Of a DNA stretch of 64,000 nt, positions 9,074 through 17,450 are shown piece by piece. The stretch covers positions 310,001 through 374,000 of the forward strand of contig NZ_JBPKBH010000002.1 of the NCBI RefSeq assembly GCF_051388915.1, written 5' to 3'. The notes below the pieces were generated by a model, which was not told the origin of the DNA, did not search any database, and was given only the letters and a program-made list of their open reading frames with translations. Every line of letters begins with the position of its first letter. Positions within the stretch are counted from its first letter, which is position 1. This DNA is from Yinghuangia sp051388915. GTDB lineage: Bacteria > Actinomycetota > Actinomycetes > Streptomycetales > Streptomycetaceae. The position numbers were made by a program, and so were the translations under genes.

Positions 9074-9607
9074 TTACGAATCCGCGGATTCGTCCCGCAG
9101 CGGAAAGACCATCACCGTGCCGCCGACGGGCACGGTTCCGTCGGTGTGCGGGGCCTTTCCCGCCTCGTGCAGGCGCATGACGAGATCGGCCGTGCGCTCG
9201 CGCAGGTCGTCCCAGTCCTCGGGGGTCAGCCACACCTCGACGTCCGCGGTGACGCCGGGCCCGGCCGGGGCGCGGCGGGACGCGCGGGCGCGGAGGTTCT
9301 GCGCCAGGGTCTCGGCGAGCAGCGCGGTACCGCCCTCTGCGGCGGTGTCGGTCCCACTGTCGGAGAGCGGGGTGCCGCGTACCGCCCGATAGCGGCGCTC
9401 CAGACCCCCGCGGCGGTTGCGGGTCCCGGTGAGTTCGACGAGGCCCGCGGCGTCCAGGGTGCGCAGGTGGTGGCTGGCCAGGGCTTGGGACACGTGCAGT
9501 TCGCGGGCGAGTTCGGCGGCGGAGAGCGGGGTCGCCCACATCAGCGACATCATGCGCAGCCGCGTCGGATGGGCGAGTGCGCGCAGAACCGGGTCCGTGG
9601 TGGTCAC
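9074..9607 (-). CDS. ArsR-family winged-helix transcriptional regulator
   Basis: 177-residue regulator. The first 65 residues carry the ArsR/SmtB winged helix: VLRALAHPTRLRMMSLMWATPLSAAELARELHVSQALASHHLRTLDAAGLVEL, where the recognition helix is QALASHHLRTL. The C-terminal half (PEDWDDLRERTADLVMRLHEAG) is a helical dimer/effector region without the usual metal-binding Cys pairs, so it probably senses something other than metal. The start is taken as GTG 9607; its promoter lies towards the N gap. It is divergent from the MFS exporter, which it probably represses, and a perfect dyad lies between them. Confidence 0.82.
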   Translation of the reverse strand: MTTTDPVLRALAHPTRLRMMSLMWATPLSAAELARELHVSQALASHHLRTLDAAGLVELTGTRNRRGGLERRYRAVRGTPLSDSGTDTAAEGGTALLAETLAQNLRARASRRAPAGPGVTADVEVWLTPEDWDDLRERTADLVMRLHEAGKAPHTDGTVPVGGTVMVFPLRDESADS

Positions 9608-9654
9608 GGCCGCCAGTAAATACCACGCGCGCGGCGGCAGGCCGCCGCAGGGCG

Positions 9655-9773
9655 NNNNNNNNNNNNNNNNNNNNNNNNNNNNNNNNNNNNNNNNNNNNNN
9701 NNNNNNNNNNNNNNNNNNNNNNNNNNNNNNNNNNNNNNNNNNNNNNNNNNNNNNNNNNNNNNNNNNNNNNNNN
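9655..9773. other. assembly gap (119 N)
   Basis: Unknown bases between the ArsR gene and the dyad upstream of the MFS gene. The 7-mer CAGGGCG occurs immediately on both sides, so the two flanks may overlap and the real gap could be short or absent. Confidence 0.95.
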
Positions 9774-9779
9774 CAGGGC

Positions 9780-9815
9780 GCGATGACCTCCAAGCATTGA
9801 CTTGGAGGTCATCGC
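9780..9815. promoter_or_regulatory. perfect inverted repeat, likely operator of the ArsR/MFS pair
   Basis: Fifteen-base perfect arms (GCGATGACCTCCAAG at 9780-9794 and its complement at 9801-9815) flank CATTGA. A TTGACT hexamer straddles the centre (9797-9802). Its position between a divergent regulator and exporter makes an operator the natural reading; MerR-family operators also have this look (symmetry around CCTCCAAG), so the binding protein is not certain. Confidence 0.65.
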
Positions 9816-10010
9816 GGGGCAGGCTCGTCGGCGTCCGCGGACAGTGGCCGTGCTCGCGGCTGTGCTCGGGCTCTGCTCGTGGCCCTGATCGCATCCGTCG
9901 TCGCGGCCTGACCGTGGCGTGGGCGCGGTCCTGCTCGTGTCCGTGTACCTGATGTGGGCGCGGCCGTGATCACGGCTGTGCCCGTGGACCGCGAATCGGA
10001 GGGTGGTGCC

Positions 10011-11249
10011 GTGTCCTGGGCCGTCAGCCGGGTGCTGCGCGACCGCAACGCCTGCCTCTACCTGGCCGGGGTCGTCGTCTCCGGCTTCGGCACGTCGGCG
10101 ATGGCGCTGGTGAGCGGCGTGTGGGTCAAGTCGTTGACCGGCTCGAACAGCCTGGCCGCGCTCACCGGTGTGTGCCTGTGGCTGCCCACGCTCTTCGGCC
10201 CGGTCATCGGCGTCGCCGCCGACCGGGTGCGCCGGCGCACCCTGCTGGTGCGCACGAACCTCGCCATGGGAGTCGTGCTGCTCGCGCTGCTGACCGTGCG
10301 CTCCGAGGCCCAAGTGTGGGTGGTCTTCGCCGTCATGACGCTGTACGGCGTGAGCGGCGTTCTGCTCGACGCCGCGGAGGCGGGCCTGGTCGGCACGACC
10401 GTACGGGCCGAGCTGCGCGGCGAGTTCAACGGGCTGCGGATGTCCGCGAACGAGGGCACGAAGCTGTTGGCCCCGCTGGTCGGCGCCGGGCTCTTCGTAC
10501 GCTTCGGCGGTCACGGCGTCGTGCTCCTCGACGCCGTGACCTTCGCGGCCGCCGCCGGGGTCTTCGCGCTGGTGCGGGTCGGTGAGGAGCCCCGCGGGCC
10601 CGCGGACCGCCCGCACTGGCTGCACGAGACCCGGGAGGGCGTGCGCGGCCTGCGGCAGCGCCCCGCACCGCGCCGCCTCGTCGTCGCGGGAGCCGCCACG
10701 ATGGCCGCCGCCGGGCTGAACGGCGCCGCGATCTACGCCGTCGCGGACCAGGGGCTGCACCAGGAGCCCGCCTTCGTCGGCGTCCTGTACGCCGTGCAGG
10801 GCGTCGGCTCGGTCGCCGCCGGACTCGTCGCCGGGACGGCCCTGCGCGGTCTCCGGGAAGGCATGTTCGCGGCCGTCGGCAGTGCCGTCTTCGCGGTCGG
10901 CATCGCGCTGCGCGCCGTTCCGTCACTCGAACTCGCACTGGCAGGCAGCGCGCTCATCGGCCTGGGACTCCCGTGCGTGCTGATCGCCGCCATGACGGCG
11001 GTGCAGCGCGAGACGCCGGAGGCGCTCATCGGACGCGTCGCCGCGACCGCGAGCACCCTGATGTTCGCCCCGAACGCACTCACCGCCGCGGCGGGCGCCG
11101 GGTTGATCGCCGCCGTCGACCACCGCCTCGTCCTGGCGGCGGCGTCCCTGACGGCGCTCGCCGCGGCCGCCTACGCCGCCCGCGCCCGCGCGGTGCCCCC
11201 GGCCGAGACTCCCGGACCCGACAAATCCGAGGCCCCTACCGCTCCCTGA
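10011..11249 (+). CDS. MFS transporter (drug-efflux type)
   Basis: About 412 residues with ten to twelve hydrophobic helices, the MFS loop motif GVAADRVRRRTLLV after helix 2 and an inter-domain loop near the middle (REGVRGLRQRPAPRR). It resembles 12-helix exporters of small hydrophobic compounds in actinobacteria. GTG 10011 is chosen because GGAGGG lies 7 nt upstream; the open frame extends to GTG 9954. Probably under control of the divergent ArsR-type protein. Its stop is only 7 bp from the stop of the convergent giant protease/NTPase gene. The substrate is not predictable. Confidence 0.85.
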   Translation: MSWAVSRVLRDRNACLYLAGVVVSGFGTSAMALVSGVWVKSLTGSNSLAALTGVCLWLPTLFGPVIGVAADRVRRRTLLVRTNLAMGVVLLALLTVRSEAQVWVVFAVMTLYGVSGVLLDAAEAGLVGTTVRAELRGEFNGLRMSANEGTKLLAPLVGAGLFVRFGGHGVVLLDAVTFAAAAGVFALVRVGEEPRGPADRPHWLHETREGVRGLRQRPAPRRLVVAGAATMAAAGLNGAAIYAVADQGLHQEPAFVGVLYAVQGVGSVAAGLVAGTALRGLREGMFAAVGSAVFAVGIALRAVPSLELALAGSALIGLGLPCVLIAAMTAVQRETPEALIGRVAATASTLMFAPNALTAAAGAGLIAAVDHRLVLAAASLTALAAAAYAARARAVPPAETPGPDKSEAPTAP

Positions 11250-11256
11250 GCCACCG

Positions 11257-14200
11257 TCAGGCGCGACGGTAGGCGACGCGGCCCATCCAACGGCGGACCG
11301 CCTCGGTCAGGATGAACATGCCCGCGGTGGACACGGCCGCCGCGAGAAGGGCTCGGACGACGACCGGCAGGTCGGGATAGTGGTTGCCCGCGTACATCGT
11401 GATCGCGGTCGTGGTGACCGCGACGGCGAGCAACTGGGCGGGGAGGTCGGTGAGTTTGGGACGTCCGGGCCAGTGGCGGGATTGCAGGGTCGCCTCGACG
11501 TCGACCAGGAGCACGACCGGCGGGAACACCCAGGCGAGGCGGGTGTCGGAGAAGCGACCGGTGAAGTAGAAGGTGTCGCAGGCCGCGTAGGCGACCAACG
11601 CGAGGTACGCGAGGGCCAGGAACGTGAACAGCAAACGCCCCGGGCCGGGTTCGGGCCGACGGGTGGGGACCGCGCGTAAACCGTGTGCGGCGGTGGCGCG
11701 GTGGCGCGGCGCTGAACCTCCTTGGGCTGGTTGCGGCTTGGTTCCCGAGCCGCCGCGGGCGCCGGTGCCGGTGTCGCGAGGGCGCCCCGTCGCGGGGCGC
11801 GGTGGTTCCGTGGCGGCGGCCCCCAGGCGGCGCATGCCGGACGGCGGCGTGGCTCCGGAGCGTGCGGTTCCGGCGCGGGGCGTGCCTGCGGGTGGTGTTC
11901 CGGCGGGTGGTGTCCCGGTCCTCCCCGATCGCGGGGCGGGCGTCCCCGCCGCCGACGTCCCGCCCCGCGTTCCGGTATGCGGGGTTCCGGTTCGGGTGCC
12001 CGGCGCCCCGGGGGTGCGTACGGCGGCCTCCGGTGCCTCGCCCGGCAGCCCGAGCCGCACGCCGCGCGACGGGGTCGCCTCCCCCGCTGTCCGTCGCGGC
12101 CGCGCCTGGCGTGGTGCGGTGGGAAGTGGCGTGCCCGGAAGCGGGGTTCCGGCGGGCGGTGTGCCGGTCCGCGCGGGCGCTCCGGCGCGCCGGAAGCCCG
12201 TGCCAGTCGTGTCCGCCGGTGTGCCACCGGGTGGCGTTCCGGTCCGCGCGGACGGCACGGCGCCGGGCCCGGCCGGGGGTGTGGACGTACGCGGCGTTGC
12301 GCGGGGAAAACCGGTCGCCGGTGTGTCCGCGAGTGGGAGGCCCGTGCTCGGGGTGTCCGCGGTCGGTCCGGCGGCCGACGCCTCGACACGAGGGAAGCCG
12401 GTCGCCGGGGTGTCCGCCCGGCGGAAGCCCGCCCCGGGCGTGTCGGCGCGCGGGAAGCCGGTGGGAGGCGTATCGGTGGTGGCCCGCCCCGGCCGGTCCC
12501 GCCGCGAACCGCGGGGCGGCCGCCGTTCGCCACCGGGACGCGGTTCGCCGGTCCGCGCTTCTGCGGGGTCGGCCCGGTCGGAGGGATCGGCCCCCAGAGC
12601 CGGCAGATGGCCCGAAAGCAGACCAGAGGTCCCCGTACCGCCAGCCGGGTTCCCTTGCGGACCAGGCGGCGGCTCACCGCGCGCCTGACTCCGTACATCG
12701 CCGTCGACACCGTCCCGCGGATCGTGCCGCGGATCCGCCCCAGGCCGGATCGGCCCGCGCGGCCGTGGCACGAACACGCCCTGGAACGGTGAAGGTTGCT
12801 CCGGCGGCGCGGCAACGTCCCCTTGGCTGTGCAGCCTCGCCAACGCCGCATCGAGAACACCGGTGGCCCAGGCGGCCGTCTGCACCGGCATGCGGCCGTA
12901 GTCCGAGAGTTCGACGACCGCGTCGCGGCACAGCACCAGCCAGTCGCGGCCGCGCGCCGTCGTGGTCTCGGCCGGCACCCATTCCGCGATGGGCACCAGG
13001 AGCTCGGCGGACGCCGCCACCGCACGTGCCGCCGAAGCCACCAACTCGGGCTGGGTCGAGGCCGCGTGGGCGAGCAGGGCCAGCGCCCGGTAGCGCTGCG
13101 GGTCGGTCAGGTGCGGGCTGCTCAGCAGCGCGGCGAGGAACGTCCCGTCCCCCGCCGCCTCGACCTCCGCGACCAGGGCCGACGCGAGGGCGTCGGGGCC
13201 GATCGCCCCCCAGCGCGCGCCGTGTCCGGACGGGTACGCCGCCGACAGGATGTCCTCGTACGCCGCCAGCACCGGGACCTGCGGCGCCGCGATGTCGCCG
13301 CGCCCCCGGTGGTGCACCTCGAACCCGGCCCGCACCGCCCCCAGCGCGTCGTCGAAGGTCTGCGCGCCGACGAGTTGCTGCACGGCCAGGAGCGTCCGCA
13401 GCAGCCCCGCGTCGATGAGCCCGGACGGCATGCGCATGCGGGCGATGCGCCGTACGTGCTCTTCCTCGCGCCGGAGCAGGACGTCCAACGGTCTTTGGTG
13501 ATAGGCAAGTTCACGGTCGACTCGGGTGAGGACGTCGGCCAGCGCGGCCATGTGCAGGGTGCCGACGGACAGTCCGCGGGCGTCCCCCTCGGGGACCGTG
13601 TAGCGGCGCGGGCGTTCGGGGTCGGGGGCGGCCGCACGGTCGGGCAGGTCGTCGTCTATTCCGGCGTGCCGGAGCAGGCGTATTCGGTCGGCGAAGGCGC
13701 GTGCGGCCCGCTCGTACAGCGCCTCGGCGCCGACGTCGACGAACGCGTCGGTGGTCGCGACGCGGAAGGTCTCACCGCGGCCCATGACCGTGCTGCCGGT
13801 CCAGACCGCGCGCAGGCGCGGCCACCAGTCCTCGCGGCCGCGCACGATCAGCAGGACGCGCACGGGTTGTCCGGAGCGGCGTTCGCCCAGCACGTCGAAC
13901 AGCGCGTGCACCTGGTCAAGTCGGGCCTCCGCACCGTCCACGACCAGCATCAGCGGTTGGCGCACCGTCGTGAACAGCGCGAAGCCGGGCTCTTGTTGGC
14001 GCGGCACGCGGGCCACGAACCCGCCCGTCCAGGCGGCCCGCCCGCGCACGTCGCGGGTGAGGTGGCCGAGGAGTTCGTGCGCGAGTCTGGTCTTGCCGGC
14101 GCCGTCCGGCCCGGTCATCGCGGCGACGTCCGTGCGCCGCCCGTTGAAGCACCAGGCGCGCAGCGCCCGCACCGTCGCGGCGTCGCCGGACATCGGCACC

Positions 14201-14958
14201 ACCTGCGCTGCCGGGTCCAGGAGGTAGGACGCGGACAGGTGCGGGTCGGGGTGCTCGGTGAGCAGCGGTCCGAGGTCGGCGGGCCGCAGCCGGGGCCGCA
14301 GGCCGGTCGCGGCGGCCACCGCGTCGGCGAACCCGGGCGCGCCGAGCAGCCGGAACGCCGGGAGCACCAGCAGAGTTTCGCCGCGCCAGTAGTCGGCGGC
14401 GTTGGTGGCCACCCCGACGACCGCGTCGTCGCAGTAGACCGCGGCGCCGGACATGCCCTGCCACAGGTCGAAGGAGACGTCGTCGGGCTCGGCGAGCTCG
14501 AAGACGTACATCCCGGAGCGGGCCCGGCCGCGCGGCGCGATGGCGCCGTGCAGGGTCTGCGCCTGCGTCGCGGACCGGGGGCCGCCGGGGACCTTGCGGT
14601 GCAGGGCCTGCGGGAAGCCGATCGTGGTGCACACCGGTCGGGCTCCGGGGTGGTCGCCGGTGAGCGCGCCCCAGCGCACGATGCCCAGGTCGGCGCCGAG
14701 CAGGGCGCGGTCGGCCTGGAGGAGCGCGACGTCCAGCGAGGTGTCGATCCACAGGACGGACGCCTCGTGCTCCGCACCGCCTTCGAGCGCGCGGACGACG
14801 ACGGGGCCGCTGTCGCGGTTCGGGCACGCCACGTGCCCGGCGGCCAGGACGAGCCCCGGCCCGATCAGGCATCCGGATCCGCGTACTCCGGCGCGCGGGT
14901 TGACGACCTCGACGGTGCGCTGCGGCGGCGTGTCCCCCATCCCCGCGCGGTTGAGCAC
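11257..14958 (-). CDS. trypsin-like protease / P-loop NTPase fusion with Pro-Thr-rich linker and C-terminal membrane helices
   Basis: 1233-residue multidomain protein. Residues 15-220 are a trypsin-like serine protease domain: His in AAGHVAC (about 42), Asp in SLDVALL (about 76), Ser in GMSGAAVY (about 170). Residues 255-700 hold a STAND-type NTPase: Walker A GPDGAGKT (283-290) and a hydrophobic Walker B strand ending LMLVVDGAE. Residues about 740-1100 are a low-complexity Pro/Thr/Arg linker with repeats of the type ADTPATGFPR. The last 120 residues contain three to four membrane helices. The domain order fits NTP-dependent conflict or signalling proteins of multicellular bacteria, where a protease is tethered to a nucleotide switch. 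GTG 14958 follows a G-rich SD; ATG 14940 is possible. Open frame further upstream is non-coding. Confidence 0.78.
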   Translation of the reverse strand: MLNRAGMGDTPPQRTVEVVNPRAGVRGSGCLIGPGLVLAAGHVACPNRDSGPVVVRALEGGAEHEASVLWIDTSLDVALLQADRALLGADLGIVRWGALTGDHPGARPVCTTIGFPQALHRKVPGGPRSATQAQTLHGAIAPRGRARSGMYVFELAEPDDVSFDLWQGMSGAAVYCDDAVVGVATNAADYWRGETLLVLPAFRLLGAPGFADAVAAATGLRPRLRPADLGPLLTEHPDPHLSASYLLDPAAQVVPMSGDAATVRALRAWCFNGRRTDVAAMTGPDGAGKTRLAHELLGHLTRDVRGRAAWTGGFVARVPRQQEPGFALFTTVRQPLMLVVDGAEARLDQVHALFDVLGERRSGQPVRVLLIVRGREDWWPRLRAVWTGSTVMGRGETFRVATTDAFVDVGAEALYERAARAFADRIRLLRHAGIDDDLPDRAAAPDPERPRRYTVPEGDARGLSVGTLHMAALADVLTRVDRELAYHQRPLDVLLRREEEHVRRIARMRMPSGLIDAGLLRTLLAVQQLVGAQTFDDALGAVRAGFEVHHRGRGDIAAPQVPVLAAYEDILSAAYPSGHGARWGAIGPDALASALVAEVEAAGDGTFLAALLSSPHLTDPQRYRALALLAHAASTQPELVASAARAVAASAELLVPIAEWVPAETTTARGRDWLVLCRDAVVELSDYGRMPVQTAAWATGVLDAALARLHSQGDVAAPPEQPSPFQGVFVPRPRGPIRPGADPRHDPRDGVDGDVRSQARGEPPPGPQGNPAGGTGTSGLLSGHLPALGADPSDRADPAEARTGEPRPGGERRPPRGSRRDRPGRATTDTPPTGFPRADTPGAGFRRADTPATGFPRVEASAAGPTADTPSTGLPLADTPATGFPRATPRTSTPPAGPGAVPSARTGTPPGGTPADTTGTGFRRAGAPARTGTPPAGTPLPGTPLPTAPRQARPRRTAGEATPSRGVRLGLPGEAPEAAVRTPGAPGTRTGTPHTGTRGGTSAAGTPAPRSGRTGTPPAGTPPAGTPRAGTARSGATPPSGMRRLGAAATEPPRPATGRPRDTGTGARGGSGTKPQPAQGGSAPRHRATAAHGLRAVPTRRPEPGPGRLLFTFLALAYLALVAYAACDTFYFTGRFSDTRLAWVFPPVVLLVDVEATLQSRHWPGRPKLTDLPAQLLAVAVTTTAITMYAGNHYPDLPVVVRALLAAAVSTAGMFILTEAVRRWMGRVAYRRA

Positions 14959-15046
14959 ACAACCCCCCGATCGTCGCCCGAAAAGCGGAGACCAGTCTGC
15001 CGGAAACTCTCGACAAACAGTCTTGTTTCCGATGACAACCTTCCCC

Positions 15047-15084
15047 GTCGGCTTGATCATGACGCCCGCCGTGATCAAGCCGAC
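15047..15084. promoter_or_regulatory. 13-bp-arm inverted repeat upstream of the protease/NTPase gene
   Basis: GTCGGCTTGATCA (15047-15059) is repeated in perfect inversion at 15072-15084 with a 12-nt spacer, about 90 bp upstream of the protease/NTPase start, in the 504-bp divergent intergenic region. It could be an operator or a leader-RNA hairpin. Confidence 0.5.
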
Positions 15085-15224
15085 GCAACACGCCTGCGAG
15101 GCCGGTACGTTGGCCCCTCGTCGGGTGGTCCGCGGGTCGTCGTCACGGACAGGGCCGCGGGGCGTTCTCGCGGCCAATGCGCCGGGTCTTTGTCTCGGGA
15201 GATCCGCGGGGCACGGACAGACCG

Positions 15225-15390
15225 CGGGTGGTGGAAACCGCAGGTTCCGGGAAGACCGCGGGGCGTGGGACGGCCGCGGGTCGTGGAACCGCAGATTCGA
15301 GGAAGGCCCCGTGCCACGGAAGGGCCCCGTGCCACAGAAAGCCCCGGATCGTGGAAGGCCGCGAGTCCTGGGGGAACCGCGGGCCGCGGG
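15225..15390. repeat. degenerate GC-rich short repeats in a divergent intergenic region
   Basis: Loosely repeated modules such as GTGGAAACCGCAGGTTCCGG / GTGGAACCGCAGATTCGAGG and CCCCGTGCCACGGAAGG / CCCCGTGCCACAGAAAG. No ribosome binding site or recognisable protein accompanies the open frames here, so I read it as non-coding spacer between the two divergent genes (14959-15462). Confidence 0.5.
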
Positions 15391-15462
15391 CAGGTCTCTT
15401 ACCCCGGAGAGCCCGCCGGTCATGGGAGAGCCGTCGGAACCCGCAGGGATGGAGAGGTGCGC

Positions 15463-17334
15463 GTGCGCAGGCGTTCGGTACCCCCGTTGGCCACCGGCGC
15501 GGCGCAGTGCATCCGGGCGGTGGGCACCGTGCTGCGCTGCCTGCCCGCGGACGTGCGGACCCGCGTTGTGGACCGACTCGCCCCCGCACAGGTCCTGGCG
15601 GTGACCGCCTTCGGCGGGCTCCCCTGCGACGAGAGCGTCGCGCTCGCGCTGCGGCCGCCCGTCGAGGACGATCAGCGGCGGCACCTGCTGTGCCAGGTGC
15701 TCGCGTCCGACCGCAGGATGGGCGGGGACGACCTGCGCCGCCTGGCGGGCCGCGACGACTTCCTCACGCGGGCCGTGCTGGTCGCGCACCCGCGCCTGCC
15801 CGCCTCGCTCGTGCCCCCGCTGATCCGAGGGGCGGCGTCCGATCCGGCCGGGCTGGCGCGCACGGTCGACACCCACTCCCCCGGCCGGGTCCGGCTGCTG
15901 CTCGGCGCCGACGACCCGGCGGTGGTGTTCCAGGCGATGATCGGGGTACGGCTGCCCGCGCCGCTGCACGACAGCGCCTTCCTCGGAGCCGCCCTGCGGC
16001 TGTGGACGGAACTGGGCACCGACGGACTGCGCGACCAGGTGGACCGGTATCTCGCGACCGGGATGCCCGTGCGCACGCGCTCGAAGGGCCTCAGGCAGTT
16101 GCGGCCGTTCCTCGACATACCGCATGGGCGTGCGCACCTCGAACGACTGCACCGGTCGGCCGCCCGCGACGGCGAAACGGCCCGGCGGCTCCGGCGGGCC
16201 AGCCACCGGTTTCCCGGCCGCGACGTGTTGGCCGGGGCCGTGCCGATCGACTGGGACGCCCTGATGCGGGCCGACCGGGAGGAGCCGTTCCCGGGCCAGG
16301 CGCGCTCGGCGCTGCTCGCGCACCCGGACTGCCCACGGGAGTTCGTACCCCGGCTGCTGCGGGGCGTCCCGGCCGCCTGGACGCTCATGGCGGCGCTGGA
16401 CGCGGGGACGACGACCGCCGCGGAAGTCGTCCGGTCGGCCGCTCCGGCGTGGCGGCTGCTGGACTTCATCGACGCGACGACCGAGGCGATCGGCCCGGAA
16501 CCACCGGGCCCGGGGGACGGCCGTCCCGAAGACCCCGGTCCCGATCCCACGACGCACGGCACCAGGCCTCCGCTCCACGACCAACCCGATCGGGCGGGCC
16601 CCACCCCCCAGTTGCTCTCGACTCTGCCCTTCGCCTACGCCCTCCTCGACCTGGACCCCGCCGCGGCACTCGGCGACGACCCCGGCGCCTGGCTGCGTCT
16701 GCTCCGCGCGGGCCCGCACTTCGCCGGGACCGTCCCGGAGCTGCTCGCGTACGCGGGACGGCCCGGCCCCGTACCCCCACCCCGACCGCCGTTCCCCGGC
16801 GACCACGCCCGCGACGCCGCCCGCGGCGCCGCCTCGCTCCTGCTCACCCTGGCCCCCGCCCACGTCGCGACCCAGGTGGCGGCCCGGCTCGCACCACAGG
16901 AGCGCGCGGTCCGGCGCAGTTGGCCGCGTACCGCCGCCGCGCACAACGGCCCACCGGCACGTCGACACCGCCCGCTCACCCGCGCGACCTGCCTGCGCCT
17001 GCTCACCGACGAAGCACTCGACCTCGCCGCGGCGGCCCGGCCCGGATCGCGGTGGATCTGGGCCGCGCTCGGGTTGCGGCTCATCGGCGCCGACGACCTG
17101 CTCCGGCACGCCCACCCGGCCGCAGCCGCGCTCGAAGTCCTCGACCGCTCCCGCGAGTTCGACCCTGCCATTCGCCACGGAGCGGAGGCCCGGTTGCGCG
17201 CGATGGCCGCCGACGTACCGGACGGGGACGCCGTCGACGTATGGCTGGCGGCCGTCACTCTGCTCGCCGACGACTTCCCCGGCACGGTGACCGAACTCAC
17301 CACAACCTCCCGTGCGGCGGCCGTGCGGAATTGA
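15463..17334 (+). CDS. large Leu/Ala-rich protein of unknown function, divergent from the protease/NTPase
   Basis: About 623 residues, helical throughout, rich in Leu, Ala, Arg and Asp. Short repeated helical pairs (for example VLVAHPRLPASLVPPLIRGAASDPAGL, LLAHPDCPREFVPRLLRGVPAAWTL, and a similar pattern of HP then VPxLL) suggest HEAT- or ARM-like repeats. A Pro/Gly-rich stretch near residue 350 separates two helical halves. I do not recognise a named family. GTG 15463 is chosen because GGAGAGG sits 5 nt upstream; GTG 15457 is in frame. Divergence from the protease/NTPase gene and similar size suggest, but do not show, a functional link such as a scaffold or substrate. Confidence 0.72.
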   Translation: MRRRSVPPLATGAAQCIRAVGTVLRCLPADVRTRVVDRLAPAQVLAVTAFGGLPCDESVALALRPPVEDDQRRHLLCQVLASDRRMGGDDLRRLAGRDDFLTRAVLVAHPRLPASLVPPLIRGAASDPAGLARTVDTHSPGRVRLLLGADDPAVVFQAMIGVRLPAPLHDSAFLGAALRLWTELGTDGLRDQVDRYLATGMPVRTRSKGLRQLRPFLDIPHGRAHLERLHRSAARDGETARRLRRASHRFPGRDVLAGAVPIDWDALMRADREEPFPGQARSALLAHPDCPREFVPRLLRGVPAAWTLMAALDAGTTTAAEVVRSAAPAWRLLDFIDATTEAIGPEPPGPGDGRPEDPGPDPTTHGTRPPLHDQPDRAGPTPQLLSTLPFAYALLDLDPAAALGDDPGAWLRLLRAGPHFAGTVPELLAYAGRPGPVPPPRPPFPGDHARDAARGAASLLLTLAPAHVATQVAARLAPQERAVRRSWPRTAAAHNGPPARRHRPLTRATCLRLLTDEALDLAAAARPGSRWIWAALGLRLIGADDLLRHAHPAAAALEVLDRSREFDPAIRHGAEARLRAMAADVPDGDAVDVWLAAVTLLADDFPGTVTELTTTSRAAAVRN

Positions 17335-17450
17335 GTAGTTGTCCCCATGCCCGGCCCCCGCATCACCCGAGAAGGTGAACGGGAACCGGATCGTCCGGTG
17401 GACCGCGGTGTGCCGGACGGCGACCGGGCAACTTGGGGAGGACGGCCATC

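Noticed and set aside
11257..17178. A single 1973-residue minus-strand frame
   Set aside because: The coding part ends at the GTG near 14958 where the protease domain begins; upstream residues are spacer and antisense of the 15463-17334 gene.
12796..17334. A 1512-residue plus-strand frame
   Set aside because: Only the part after 15463 has a ribosome binding site and protein-like sequence; the rest is antisense of the protease/NTPase gene.
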